In this document: positions 53,394 through 61,935 of the stretch, in pieces
Position numbering within the stretch: the first letter of the stretch is position 1
Layout of the letters: each line of letters begins with the position of its first letter
Assembly: GCA_017458225.1 (NCBI GenBank)
Contig: JAFTFX010000011.1
Location: forward strand, 1-64,000
Source: Prevotella sp.
GTDB taxonomy: Bacteria > Bacteroidota > Bacteroidia > Bacteroidales > Bacteroidaceae
DNA: 64,000 nucleotides
Direction of reading: 5' to 3'
The notes under the pieces: model-generated
What the model was told of the DNA's origin: nothing
Seen by the model: the letters and a program-made list of their open reading frames with translations, nothing else
Databases searched by the model: none
Made by a program: the position numbers and the translations under genes

Positions 53394-54512
53394 ATGGAAG
53401 AAAGACAGAAAAACTATGAGATACGTACCGGTTGCAGCCGTGGCCTCTGTCGTGCAGCGATAGGCAGGCAGGACCGCCAACTGAACACCTACGACTGGCT
53501 GGCCGACGTGCCGGGCAATGCCGAGTCGACCGATCTGGTGGAGGTGCAGTTCAAGCACACGCGCAAGGGCTACTATCATAACGTGAACAACCTGCCCTTG
53601 AAGAAAGGCGACGTGGTGGCCGTAGAGGCCAGTCCCGGTCACGACATCGGGGTGGTGACGCTGACAGGCCGACTGGTGAAGATGCAACTGAAGAAGGCCA
53701 ACCTGAAGTCGGCTGACGACATCAAGCGCATCTACCGACTGGCCCGGCAGGTGGACATGGAGAAATATCGCGAGGCCAAGGCCCGTGAGCACGAAACCAT
53801 GATTGAGAGCCGCGAGATTGCCAAAGGGCTGGGGCTGGACATGAAAATTGGCGACGTGGAGTATCAGGGAGACGGACAGAAGGCCATCTTCTACTATATA
53901 GCCGACGAGCGCGTTGACTTCCGACAGCTCATCAAGGACCTGGCTGCTGCTTTCCACGTGCGCATTGAGATGAAGCAGATTGGTGCACGCCAAGAGGCAG
54001 GCCGCATTGGCGGAACAGGCCCCTGCGGTCGTGAGTTGTGCTGCGCTACGTGGCTGAAGAACTTTGTGTCGGTGTCGACGGGAGCCGCCCGCTATCAAGA
54101 CATCTCGCTGAACCCGCAGAAGTTGGCCGGCATGTGTGCCAAGCTGAAGTGCTGTCTGAACTACGAGGTTGACGACTACATTGAGGCAGGCAAGAAATTG
54201 CCGGCTGGCGACATCGTCCTGCAGACTCTCGATGCCGACTACTACCTGTTCAAGAAAGACATTCTGGCCGGTCTGCTCACCTACAGCACCGACAAGCGAA
54301 TGGCCGCCAATTTGGAAACAATCACTGCCGAGCGTGCCAAGGAAATCATCGAGATGAACAAAAAGGGGACAAAGCCCGAGTCGCTACAGCCCGACAATAC
54401 GCCGAAGAAACAGGAAGGACCTGTAGACCTGCTGGCAGGCGACAGCATCACACGTTTCGACAAGGCAAAGAAGAAAAAGAAGAAGAAACGTGACCATGCT
54501 CCCAAGAATTAG
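53394..54512 (+). CDS. ricT: PSP1-domain protein, RicT/YaaT family
   Basis: 372 residues. PSP1 domain with Cys211, Cys216 and Cys217 (GPCGRELCCATWL) and Cys248, Cys253 and Cys254 (GMCAKLKCCLNYE), the conserved cysteines of RicT-like proteins, plus an N-terminal Cys motif GCSRGLC. In Bacillus RicT belongs to an Fe-S containing complex affecting RNase Y; in Bacteroidota the role is less known. The C-terminus is a poly-Lys tail (KAKKKKKKKRD). Starts 4 bases after holB and overlaps gldH by 17 bases. Confidence 0.85.
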   Translation: MEERQKNYEIRTGCSRGLCRAAIGRQDRQLNTYDWLADVPGNAESTDLVEVQFKHTRKGYYHNVNNLPLKKGDVVAVEASPGHDIGVVTLTGRLVKMQLKKANLKSADDIKRIYRLARQVDMEKYREAKAREHETMIESREIAKGLGLDMKIGDVEYQGDGQKAIFYYIADERVDFRQLIKDLAAAFHVRIEMKQIGARQEAGRIGGTGPCGRELCCATWLKNFVSVSTGAARYQDISLNPQKLAGMCAKLKCCLNYEVDDYIEAGKKLPAGDIVLQTLDADYYLFKKDILAGLLTYSTDKRMAANLETITAERAKEIIEMNKKGTKPESLQPDNTPKKQEGPVDLLAGDSITRFDKAKKKKKKKRDHAPKN

Positions 54513-54975
54513 TCGCACGGCGCTATCAATACTATGGATTACGGTTGCACTGACAATGGTCGGGTGCAACCGTAAGACCATCTATAGTCGTTATCAGCCG
54601 ACTCCCCTGGAAGGGTGGGAACCCAATGACAGGCTGACCTTCAGCATCGAACCGATGAAAACTGCCGGCTGCTATGAGGAAATTGTGGGACTGCGCACCA
54701 CCTCAGACTATCCTTTCATGCGTCTGACGCTGATTGTGGAGCAAGAACTGTTTCCCACGCATCAGCTGATGGTCGACACGATTGATGTTCCGATTGTCGA
54801 CGAGGACGGTGCCATTCTGGGCAATGGGGTCAGCACTTTTCAGTACACGTTCCCCTTGCGCCGTTTGGACTTGAACCAAGGCGACAGCCTGCAGGTGAGC
54901 ATCCATCACTTCATGAAGCGCGAGTTGCTGCCCGGCATCTCGGATGTAGGATTTGCGGTCGCCCGGCATCAATAG
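54496..54975 (+). CDS. gldH: GldH-type gliding motility lipoprotein
   Basis: 159 residues from the ATG at 54496 (a GTG two codons earlier is possible). Lipobox MVGC at ~24. The body (WEPNDRLTFSIEP, LRTTSDYPFMRLTLIVEQE, LNQGDSLQVSIHHFMKRELLPGISDVG) matches GldH, conserved in Bacteroidota including non-motile ones, where it is encoded after ricT as here. The last ten residues (DVGFAVARHQ) and stop are encoded by one copy of a 32-bp direct repeat whose other copy encodes the end of RodA on the opposite strand. Confidence 0.85.
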   Translation: MLPRISRTALSILWITVALTMVGCNRKTIYSRYQPTPLEGWEPNDRLTFSIEPMKTAGCYEEIVGLRTTSDYPFMRLTLIVEQELFPTHQLMVDTIDVPIVDEDGAILGNGVSTFQYTFPLRRLDLNQGDSLQVSIHHFMKRELLPGISDVGFAVARHQ

Positions 54976-55009
54976 CCGATGTGGGATTTACGGTCGCCCG
55001 GCATCAATA
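54943..55009. repeat. 32-bp direct repeat shared by gldH and rodA 3' ends
   Basis: Copies at 54943-54974 and 54978-55009 (period 35) agree at 30 of 32 positions, e.g. CGGTCGCCCGGCATCAATA in both. On plus strand copy 1 encodes DVGFAVARHQ-stop (GldH). On minus strand copy 2 encodes RIDAGRP-stop (RodA). The rodA TAA exists only because of a G-to-A difference in copy 2. Confidence 0.9.
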
Positions 55010-56442
55010 CGAAGGAAGATGAACAGCAGGATGGTGAATCCCCAGAGTGACGAGCCACCATAGCTGAAGAACGGCAGCGGAATGCCGATAACGGGGGTGA
55101 GCCCCAGCACCATGCCTACGTTGATGAAGACATGGAACAGGAAAATGGACAACACACAATAGCCATAGACGCGGCCGAAGGTGCCCGTCTGCCGCTCTGC
55201 CAAGTGGATGAGTCGCAGAATGAGTGTCAGGAACAGCAACAGCACGCCGGCTGCTCCAACGAATCCTTCTTCTTCGCCTACCGTACAGAAAATGAAGTCG
55301 GTGTCTTGTTCGGGCACATATTTCAGCTTCGTCTGCGTGCCATTCAGGAACCCTTTGCCTTCCAGTCCGCCTGAGCCGATGGCTATCTCGCTTTGATGCA
55401 CATTATAGCCGGCACCACGCAGGTCTTCCTCCAGCCCGAGCAGCACGTTGATGCGCGTTCGCTGGTGGGGCTCCAGAATGTTGTTGAGCGCATAGTCGGC
55501 TGTGTTGAAGAAAACGACAGACCCCATCGTGAACAGGGCTATCCAGAAATATTGCTGAAAACGGGTGCCCAGCCATTGCCATGCCAGATAGGCAACGAGG
55601 GCGATAGTCAGAAACAGCTGAACCCAGAACAGGTCGAAGGGAATGACGTAGATGGAAAAAATGAGGGAGCATAGCGTGACAAGCAGACAGGCTGCTGCCA
55701 GACGGAGTGCCTCTTTCTGTTGCCTGACGAACACCCAGACCATGGAACAAGAGAATATCTGGATGAGCAGTAGCACGACAAACTTGCCCACAGAAGTGGG
55801 TGTGCTGAAGAGTGGTACATCGGCATAGCGGATGCCTACGACGAAATAGACAACCATCGCCACACCCGTAAAGAGAATACTGCCCGTCATGCCTTCGCGA
55901 TAGAGCATCAGGAAGAAGCTGAAATAGACCAGTGCAGAGCCCGTCTCGCGTTGCATGACAATGAAGAGCATGGGGGTGAAGATGATGGCCAGCGTGATGA
56001 GGAAGTCTTTCCACCGGTGGATGTCGTAGCCGTATGTGCTCATGAACTTGGCCAAGGCCAGGGCCGTGGCGAACTTGGCAAACTCGGCCGGTTGCAGACG
56101 CAGCGGACCTAACACGAGCCAAGAGCGCGAGCCCTTGATGCTGTGGGGATTGAATATGGTGGCAAAAAGCAACAGCAGCAACACGGCAAAAAGGATATAG
56201 GCAAACGTGTCGTAGAACCGATCGTCGAGCAGAAGGATGGTCAGACTGAGGAAGATGGACGTGCCTATCCAGATGATTTGCATGCCGGAACGGGTGGACA
56301 GCGAGAAAAGGTCGTTGTCGCCATAGGTATAGCTGGCACCACAGACGCTGAGCCATCCAAAGGACAGCAGGGCGACGTAAATGACGATCGTCCACCAGTC
56401 TAACGACCGGAAAATGCTATTTCTACCTGTTCTCTGTTCCAT
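54988..56442 (-). CDS. rodA: Peptidoglycan glycosyltransferase RodA
   Basis: 484 residues, ~10 membrane helices, SEDS family that polymerises glycan strands for cell elongation. Signatures: NPHSIKGSRSWLVLGPLRLQ (split in text, SHSIKGSRSW-like), PAEFAKFATALALAKFMS, VMQRETGSALVYFSFF, VHQSEIAIGSGGLEGKGFLN and GIPLPFFSYGGSS near the end. It overlaps mrdA by 20 bases. Its last seven residues (RIDAGRP) come from a direct repeat shared with gldH. Confidence 0.95.
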   Translation of the reverse strand: MEQRTGRNSIFRSLDWWTIVIYVALLSFGWLSVCGASYTYGDNDLFSLSTRSGMQIIWIGTSIFLSLTILLLDDRFYDTFAYILFAVLLLLLFATIFNPHSIKGSRSWLVLGPLRLQPAEFAKFATALALAKFMSTYGYDIHRWKDFLITLAIIFTPMLFIVMQRETGSALVYFSFFLMLYREGMTGSILFTGVAMVVYFVVGIRYADVPLFSTPTSVGKFVVLLLIQIFSCSMVWVFVRQQKEALRLAAACLLVTLCSLIFSIYVIPFDLFWVQLFLTIALVAYLAWQWLGTRFQQYFWIALFTMGSVVFFNTADYALNNILEPHQRTRINVLLGLEEDLRGAGYNVHQSEIAIGSGGLEGKGFLNGTQTKLKYVPEQDTDFIFCTVGEEEGFVGAAGVLLLFLTLILRLIHLAERQTGTFGRVYGYCVLSIFLFHVFINVGMVLGLTPVIGIPLPFFSYGGSSLWGFTILLFIFLRIDAGRP

Positions 56443-58270
56443 AGTTGATACGCTTTTCTTGAATGGCAGTGGCCCTGGCTTCCGATGCCTCTGAGAGACT
56501 GCCGTGCAGGTATTGCTCCATCAGCAGTCCGCCGATGGGCACGCCGTAGGTGGCACCCCATCCGCCGTTCTCCACATAGACGGCAATGGCTATCTTGGGG
56601 TCGTTCATGGGGGCAAAGCCCATGAAGACGGAGTGGTCGTGACCACGGTTCTGTGCCGTACCCGTCTTGCCGCAGGCTTCAAAGTCGTAGTGGGCCAGCT
56701 CATGACAGGTGCCGCCGAGTGCTGAGGCACGCATGCCCTGCACCACATAGTCGTAGCTTTCGCGGGTGGCCATGGTGTAGTGGCGCTTGGTATAGGTGCT
56801 GTCGAGGGGCTCGCCCTGCACTTTCTTGACCACATGGGGGGTGATGTAGTAGCCACGGTTGGCTATCGTTGCTCCAAGATTGGCTATCTGGAGCGGTGTC
56901 AGGTTCACCTCACCCTGTCCGATAGAAATTGATATGATGGTCAGTCCATTCCACGAACCTTTGTAGGCTTTGTCGTAGAACTTGGAGTTGGGGATAAGAC
57001 CTCGTTTCTCGCCGGGCAAGTCGATGCCAAGACGATAGCCAAAGCCCATGCTGACCATGTAGTCGCGCCACGTGTCCATGGCATTTTGCACCGAACCGTA
57101 TTTCTTGTTGCCAATCATGTAGTAGAGCCCCCAGCAGAAGAATCCGTTGCAGGACGTGGAGAGGGCTGGAACAAGTGGCAGGGGGGCAGCATGGCCGTGA
57201 CAGCCTACGCGCAGTCCCTTATAAATGAATCCGTGACTGCAAGGGTAGGGGGTCTGTGGGGTGATGATACCTTCTGAGAGGAAGGTGAGGCCTTGCGAAG
57301 TCTTGAAGGTAGAGCCTGGAGGATATTGCCCCATGATGCTGCGGTTGAGCAGGGGCTTCCAGGCATCGCGACTGAGTTCGCGGTGGCTCTTTGAACGTTT
57401 GCGGCCCACCATCATGCGTGGGTCGTAGGAGGGTGAACTGACCATGCAGAGCACTTCGCCTGTCTGGGGCTCGATGGCTACGATGCTGCCGATCTTGCCC
57501 TCCATCAGACGTTCACCCAGTGCCTGTAGCTTGTAGTCAATGCCCAAGGTGAGGTTCTTCCCTGGAATGGGCTGACGGTCGAGTGCACCATCTTGATAGC
57601 GGCCTTTGATGCGTCCGTGGGCATCGCGCAGCAGAATCTGTATGCCTTTCTCACCACGAAGCTGTTTCTCATAGCTACGCTCAACGCCCAACTTCCCGAT
57701 GTAGTCGCCCGGCTGGTAGTAGTCGTCGGCTTCAATGTCAGCAGGCGATACCTCGGCAACGTCGCCCAGCACATGGGCACCATAGGGATGCTGATACTGG
57801 CGGATGCTGCGTCGCTGGATGTAGAAACCGGGAAAACGGTAGATTTTCTCTTGAAAGACGCTGAAATCCTTGTCGGAGAGTTGACTGAGGAACATCTGCT
57901 GGGTGAAACGGGAATAGCCGGGATTGCGCGAACGGTCCTTGATGGTCGACATGCGCTGTTGGAATTCTTCTTTCGTGATGCCCAGCGTCTGGCAGAATTC
58001 CAAGGTGTCAAGGCGGTCCTTGGCTTCATTCATGACCACCATGATGTCGTAGGATGGCTGATTGAAGACCAGCAGTTCGCCATTGCGGTCGCGGATGACA
58101 CCGCGTGAAGGGAACTCCACCTTTTTCAGAAAGGCATTCGAGTCGGCATTCTTCTTGTAGTCGTCGCTCATCAGCTGCAGAAAGAACAGACGGATGATGT
58201 AGACCGTCACAATCAGCACGGCTACACCACCAATCACGTATTTTCTGTTGTCCAGTCCGTAGTCTTTCAC
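56423..58270 (-). CDS. mrdA: Penicillin-binding protein 2
   Basis: 615 residues. One N-terminal membrane helix (~11-33), dimerisation domain and transpeptidase domain with the active Ser320 in STFK (320-323), SCN (372-374) and KTG (534-536). With RodA it forms the elongasome cross-linking pair. Overlaps rodA by 20 bases and mreD by 4 bases, so translation is probably coupled. Confidence 0.96.
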   Translation of the reverse strand: MKDYGLDNRKYVIGGVAVLIVTVYIIRLFFLQLMSDDYKKNADSNAFLKKVEFPSRGVIRDRNGELLVFNQPSYDIMVVMNEAKDRLDTLEFCQTLGITKEEFQQRMSTIKDRSRNPGYSRFTQQMFLSQLSDKDFSVFQEKIYRFPGFYIQRRSIRQYQHPYGAHVLGDVAEVSPADIEADDYYQPGDYIGKLGVERSYEKQLRGEKGIQILLRDAHGRIKGRYQDGALDRQPIPGKNLTLGIDYKLQALGERLMEGKIGSIVAIEPQTGEVLCMVSSPSYDPRMMVGRKRSKSHRELSRDAWKPLLNRSIMGQYPPGSTFKTSQGLTFLSEGIITPQTPYPCSHGFIYKGLRVGCHGHAAPLPLVPALSTSCNGFFCWGLYYMIGNKKYGSVQNAMDTWRDYMVSMGFGYRLGIDLPGEKRGLIPNSKFYDKAYKGSWNGLTIISISIGQGEVNLTPLQIANLGATIANRGYYITPHVVKKVQGEPLDSTYTKRHYTMATRESYDYVVQGMRASALGGTCHELAHYDFEACGKTGTAQNRGHDHSVFMGFAPMNDPKIAIAVYVENGGWGATYGVPIGGLLMEQYLHGSLSEASEARATAIQEKRINYGTENR

Positions 58271-58764
58271 TTCCTAACGCTTTCTAAGGTCAGTATGAGC
58301 AAGATGGTCAGAAGTGAACTGCCAATGATGCATTGCAGCCAATACAGCCAGTTGAAGAAGTTGAAGGCTTCGAATGAGAAGAAAGCAAGACAGAAAAGCG
58401 TGACGGCCAGCGTTGTATAGGTGGCGAACTTGCCCCAGCCTAAGTTCAGTGCACTAACCTGCATGTTCTCGTCGGCATCGCGTGGAATGAAGAGTTCAAG
58501 CAGATAGGGTTGAATGGCACCGATAAGCGTCAGGGAAGCACTGGCTACACCTGGGGTGTTGGTGAACATGTCGACGACAAGTCCCAGCGAGAAACTCCAC
58601 AGCAGGAGAGCCCACTTGCTATAATTGCGTGGAAACATGAGCACGAAATAGACATAGAGCAACGGGGTGGCGAAGCCGAACAGCTGGATACGGTTCAGTA
58701 CCAATGCCTGTGCTATGCAAAACAGCAGGAAGATTCCCACACGTTTCAAGGTGTCTATTGTCAT
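58267..58764 (-). CDS. mreD: Rod shape-determining protein MreD
   Basis: 165 residues, ~5 membrane helices, weakly conserved as usual for MreD. Identified by position between mreC and mrdA and by ALVLNRIQLFGFATPLLYVYFVLMFP and the WSFSLGLVVDMFTNTPGVASA helix region (split in parts). 50 bases after mreC. Confidence 0.88.
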   Translation of the reverse strand: MTIDTLKRVGIFLLFCIAQALVLNRIQLFGFATPLLYVYFVLMFPRNYSKWALLLWSFSLGLVVDMFTNTPGVASASLTLIGAIQPYLLELFIPRDADENMQVSALNLGWGKFATYTTLAVTLFCLAFFSFEAFNFFNWLYWLQCIIGSSLLTILLILTLESVRK

Positions 58765-58814
58765 GACTCTTTGTCTTTTTTTTGTTCGTTGTTTAAGACT
58801 GTCGCCTCGGACGG

Positions 58815-59678
58815 TCAGTTCCTTCTCAGCATCAGCGAGTCGTTGGTCGCCTCTTTCAGTCGCATGCGCTCAGCCATTCCCTTGTCGTTGATGACGCAAA
58901 CATCGCGCAGACATGAGAAATCAGTAGACAGGCGTATCTGCAGCCTGTAGGAGAGACCGTCGGCAGAATTGAAAATCTTCTCAATCTTGCCCACAGAAAT
59001 GCCGTGCGGAAAGATAGATGAATAGCCGCTGGTCTCAATCCAGTCGCCTTTTCTGAGCTTCGCATGTCGGGGAATGTCCTCTACGTATGCTGTCATGGGG
59101 TCCACACCATCCCATGCAAGATAGCCGAAATAGTCGCTGCCTCGGATGGCGCAGCTGATGCGTGAACGCTTGTTCAAGGCTGGCAGGACGACAGAGTAGT
59201 GCTGGCTGGCCAAATAGACAACGCCTACGATGCCATTGCCGCAGACAACACCCATGTCGGTCTTGATGCTGTCGGCCAGTCCTTTGTCAATCGTAATCAT
59301 GTTGTCCAGCGTGTTCACTGAATTGGAGATCACCTTGGCCGGTATCAGCTGAAACTCTTTGAGATTCTCCATCTCTGCATGTTGGGCCGCCGTCGTGTCG
59401 CCTGTGACATCGGCATATTTCTGCTTCAGCTTGTCCAGTTGCAACTCCAGAAAGACATTTCGCTGCGCCAGTTCCTCATTCTGTCGGGTCAGCGAGAAGA
59501 AATGCTCCACTCCCGACTGCCACTCATAGACCTTTCCTGCCACGACATTGGCCGACGAGACCCACACACTGCCTTGGTAGTTGTTGTAGTTGAATAGCAT
59601 GACAACACTGACTGCCTCCAGAAAAAGGAAAAGCAGCCAGTGAAAATGTCTTGTCAGGAAAATCCAGAGATTTTGCAT
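58815..59678 (-). CDS. mreC: Rod shape-determining protein MreC
   Basis: 287 residues. N-terminal membrane helix (~12-30), periplasmic coiled coil (ENEELAQRNVFLELQLDKL region, ~65-90) and beta-barrel domain (NTLDNMITIDKGLADSI, GVVCGNGIVGVVYLASQHYS). It scaffolds the elongation complex. 1 base after mreB. Confidence 0.93.
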   Translation of the reverse strand: MQNLWIFLTRHFHWLLFLFLEAVSVVMLFNYNNYQGSVWVSSANVVAGKVYEWQSGVEHFFSLTRQNEELAQRNVFLELQLDKLKQKYADVTGDTTAAQHAEMENLKEFQLIPAKVISNSVNTLDNMITIDKGLADSIKTDMGVVCGNGIVGVVYLASQHYSVVLPALNKRSRISCAIRGSDYFGYLAWDGVDPMTAYVEDIPRHAKLRKGDWIETSGYSSIFPHGISVGKIEKIFNSADGLSYRLQIRLSTDFSCLRDVCVINDKGMAERMRLKEATNDSLMLRRN

Positions 59679-59679
59679 A

Positions 59680-60702
59680 TTAGCGCATCAGGAACGAGAA
59701 GCGGTCAACATTCTTCAGGGCAATACCGGCACCCTTTGCCACAGAGTGCAGAGGATCTTCGGGAACGTGGAAAGGAATGTTGATCTTGTCCTCCAGACGC
59801 TTGTCGAGACCGCGCAACAGCGCACCACCTCCAGAGAGGTAGATGCCATTCTTCACAATGTCGGCATACAGTTCGGGAGGCGTGTTCTCCAGTGCAGAAA
59901 GAACAGCATTCTCAATCTTCGCCACCGTCTTGTCCAGACAGTGCGCAATCTCCTGATAGCAAACGGGCACCTCCATAGGCAGCGCCGTGATGCGGTTCGG
60001 GCCGTGAACAATGTAGTCTTCAGGTGCATCGTCGCCCAGGTCGGTGAGAGCCGAGCCTACATGAATCTTGATACGTTCAGCCATGCGCTCACTCACTTTC
60101 ACATTGTGCTGGCGCGACATGTATTCCTGGATATCGGCCGTCAGGTCGTCGCCGGCAGTGCGGATAGAGTTGTTTGAGACGATGCCGCCCAGTGAGATAA
60201 CGGCAATCTCGGTAGAACCACCACCAATGTCGACAATCATGTTGCCTTCAGGAGCTTCTACATCAATACCGATACCGATAGCAGCTGCCATAGGCTCGAA
60301 AATCAGGTAGACATCGCGGCCGTCAGCATGTTCCGCAGAGTCACGGACGGCACGCAGTTCCACTTCGGTAGAGCCAGAGGGAACGCCGATAACCATGCGG
60401 AGTGATGGTGAGAACAGGTGATGACCAGAGTTCACCATTTTGATCAAACCGCGCATCATCTGCTCGCAGGCAGAGAAGTCGGCTATCACACCGTCGCGCA
60501 ACGGGCGAATGGTACGTATGTTGTCGTGAGTCTTCTCATACATCATCTTTGCCTTCTCACCCACCGCAATCATCTTGTCCGTGCGGCGGTCTAAAGCAAC
60601 CACCGAAGGCTCGTCGACAACAATCTTGTCATCGCAAATGATAATTGTATTAGCTGTGCCAAGGTCCATGGCCAGCTCTTGTCTGAAACTGAAAAATCCC
60701 AT
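59680..60702 (-). CDS. mreB: Actin-like cell-shape protein MreB
   Basis: 340 residues, normal length. Actin-fold phosphate motifs: DLGTANTII near the N-terminus, NMIVDIGGGSTEIAVISLGG, and GGGALLRGLDKRL. It forms cytoskeletal filaments guiding peptidoglycan synthesis. 39 bases after purH, in one unit with mreC, mreD, mrdA and rodA. Confidence 0.97.
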   Translation of the reverse strand: MGFFSFRQELAMDLGTANTIIICDDKIVVDEPSVVALDRRTDKMIAVGEKAKMMYEKTHDNIRTIRPLRDGVIADFSACEQMMRGLIKMVNSGHHLFSPSLRMVIGVPSGSTEVELRAVRDSAEHADGRDVYLIFEPMAAAIGIGIDVEAPEGNMIVDIGGGSTEIAVISLGGIVSNNSIRTAGDDLTADIQEYMSRQHNVKVSERMAERIKIHVGSALTDLGDDAPEDYIVHGPNRITALPMEVPVCYQEIAHCLDKTVAKIENAVLSALENTPPELYADIVKNGIYLSGGGALLRGLDKRLEDKINIPFHVPEDPLHSVAKGAGIALKNVDRFSFLMR

Positions 60703-60741
60703 ACTTTCTTAATCTAATCAGTAATTACTCATTACTCATTA

Positions 60742-61338
60742 TTAATTCTTAGCAAACCAGCCGTGTATAGCTGTGTCGTAGTGCGAACTGACACCAAAGG
60801 CACGGGTCGCAAACATGCGACGGTCTTCAAGGTCGGTCTGTGCACCCTTCTTGTTCAGAATATCAAGCAAAACAGAATATTCAGCTTTTGAAGGCACAAT
60901 CACCACATCCTTGAAGTTCTTCGCACCGGCACGAATCAGCGAGATGCCGCCAATGTCGATCTTCTCAATGATGTCGGCTTCTGAAGCACCGCTGGCAACA
61001 GTCTGTTCAAAGGGATACAAATCGACAACAACCAAGTCGATTTCAGGAATTTCATATTTAGCCATCTGCTCGCGGTCGCCCTCATTGTCGCGACGACCCA
61101 GTATGCCGCCGAACACTTTCGGGTGCAGCGTCTTCACGCGGCCGCCTAAGATAGATGGATACGTCGTCACGTCTTCAACTTTCTGACATTCATAGCCCAG
61201 CGACTCAATGAATGTCTGTGTGCCGCCCGTAGAGAGAAACTTCACACCTTCGTCATTCAGTTTCTTCAGCAACTCCTCCAGTCCGTCCTTGTGGAACACG
61301 GAGATCAGTGCGGTCTTAATCTTTTTTGCTTCTGCCAT
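60742..61338 (-). CDS. purH: IMP cyclohydrolase (PurH N-terminal domain only)
   Basis: 198 residues corresponding to the cyclohydrolase (MGS-like) domain of PurH: ALISVFHKDGLEELLKKL, FLSTGGTQTF, RVKTLHPKVFGGIL, DLVVVDLYPFEQTVASG and EKIDIGGISLIRAGAKNFKDV. Bifunctional PurH has ~510 residues, with AICAR formyltransferase after residue ~200. Here the frame ends cleanly at the boundary (SSHYDTAIHGWFAKN), with mreB 39 bases on, so a separate formyltransferase gene must be elsewhere. It appears complete as a stand-alone enzyme and not a frameshift product. Confidence 0.9.
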   Translation of the reverse strand: MAEAKKIKTALISVFHKDGLEELLKKLNDEGVKFLSTGGTQTFIESLGYECQKVEDVTTYPSILGGRVKTLHPKVFGGILGRRDNEGDREQMAKYEIPEIDLVVVDLYPFEQTVASGASEADIIEKIDIGGISLIRAGAKNFKDVVIVPSKAEYSVLLDILNKKGAQTDLEDRRMFATRAFGVSSHYDTAIHGWFAKN

Positions 61339-61391
61339 AATTTTTATAACGTTATAAATTACTCATTACTAATTAATCTATAATGAGGGCG

Positions 61392-61399
61392 CAAAGATA
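61392..61399 (-). promoter_or_regulatory. Promoter -7 element of purH-mreBCD-mrdA-rodA
   Basis: Minus-strand TATCTTTG, 53 bases before the purH start. No -33 TTTG at the usual distance. Confidence 0.5.
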
Positions 61400-61466
61400 C
61401 AAAAAAAGTTAGGAGTTCTTGCGTTTCTAACCCTCTTTTTTATAAAAACCGCACTTTTCTTGACCC

Positions 61467-61871
61467 TTATTTATTCTTTTTATAGTAGTCGAGGGCCAAC
61501 TGTACATTCTGGATGATGGCATCCGACGTGAATGTAGCTCCCGTCACACCGTCAACTTTCATCTTCTGCGCATCGTTCACCTTCTTGTTGTCCCACTTGT
61601 CAAGCAGGCCTTTCTTCACTCTGGCCATGTATTTGGGCGTTTCCTGATTCTTCAGGGCTTCCACCTTCACCACCTTGTTCTTCTTGATGTAGACCTTGAC
61701 AGGTGTCGTGCTCACATAACCCGTTATGTTCTTGCCCAAAGTGGTGGTGTTGACGACATACATGCCGTCTTCTTTTGTCATAACCTTGTCATCTTCTGGT
61801 GTGGCGCTCTGCAGTGCGAAGGCCAACATGAGCAGTGCAAGACTACTCGTAAAAACAGCTATTTTCTTCAT
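61467..61871 (-). CDS. Small FMN-binding domain protein
   Basis: 134 residues with signal peptide (~1-22). The C-terminal half is an FMN_bind domain ending DGVTGATFTSDAIIQ, with Thr113 in the DGxTGAT motif that covalently holds FMN in RnfG, NqrC and related electron-transfer proteins. It sits next to a DUF6850 barrel and DUF4876-type lipoprotein gene, a combination also found in loci of SusC/D with HExxH lipoproteins, so it may take part in extracytoplasmic redox chemistry. Confidence 0.85.
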   Translation of the reverse strand: MKKIAVFTSSLALLMLAFALQSATPEDDKVMTKEDGMYVVNTTTLGKNITGYVSTTPVKVYIKKNKVVKVEALKNQETPKYMARVKKGLLDKWDNKKVNDAQKMKVDGVTGATFTSDAIIQNVQLALDYYKKNK

Positions 61872-61935
61872 GATAGAATCTCTTTGTATGATTATTTTAT
61901 ACTTTTTCTATAAGATGCTTATTTTGTGGAATGGT

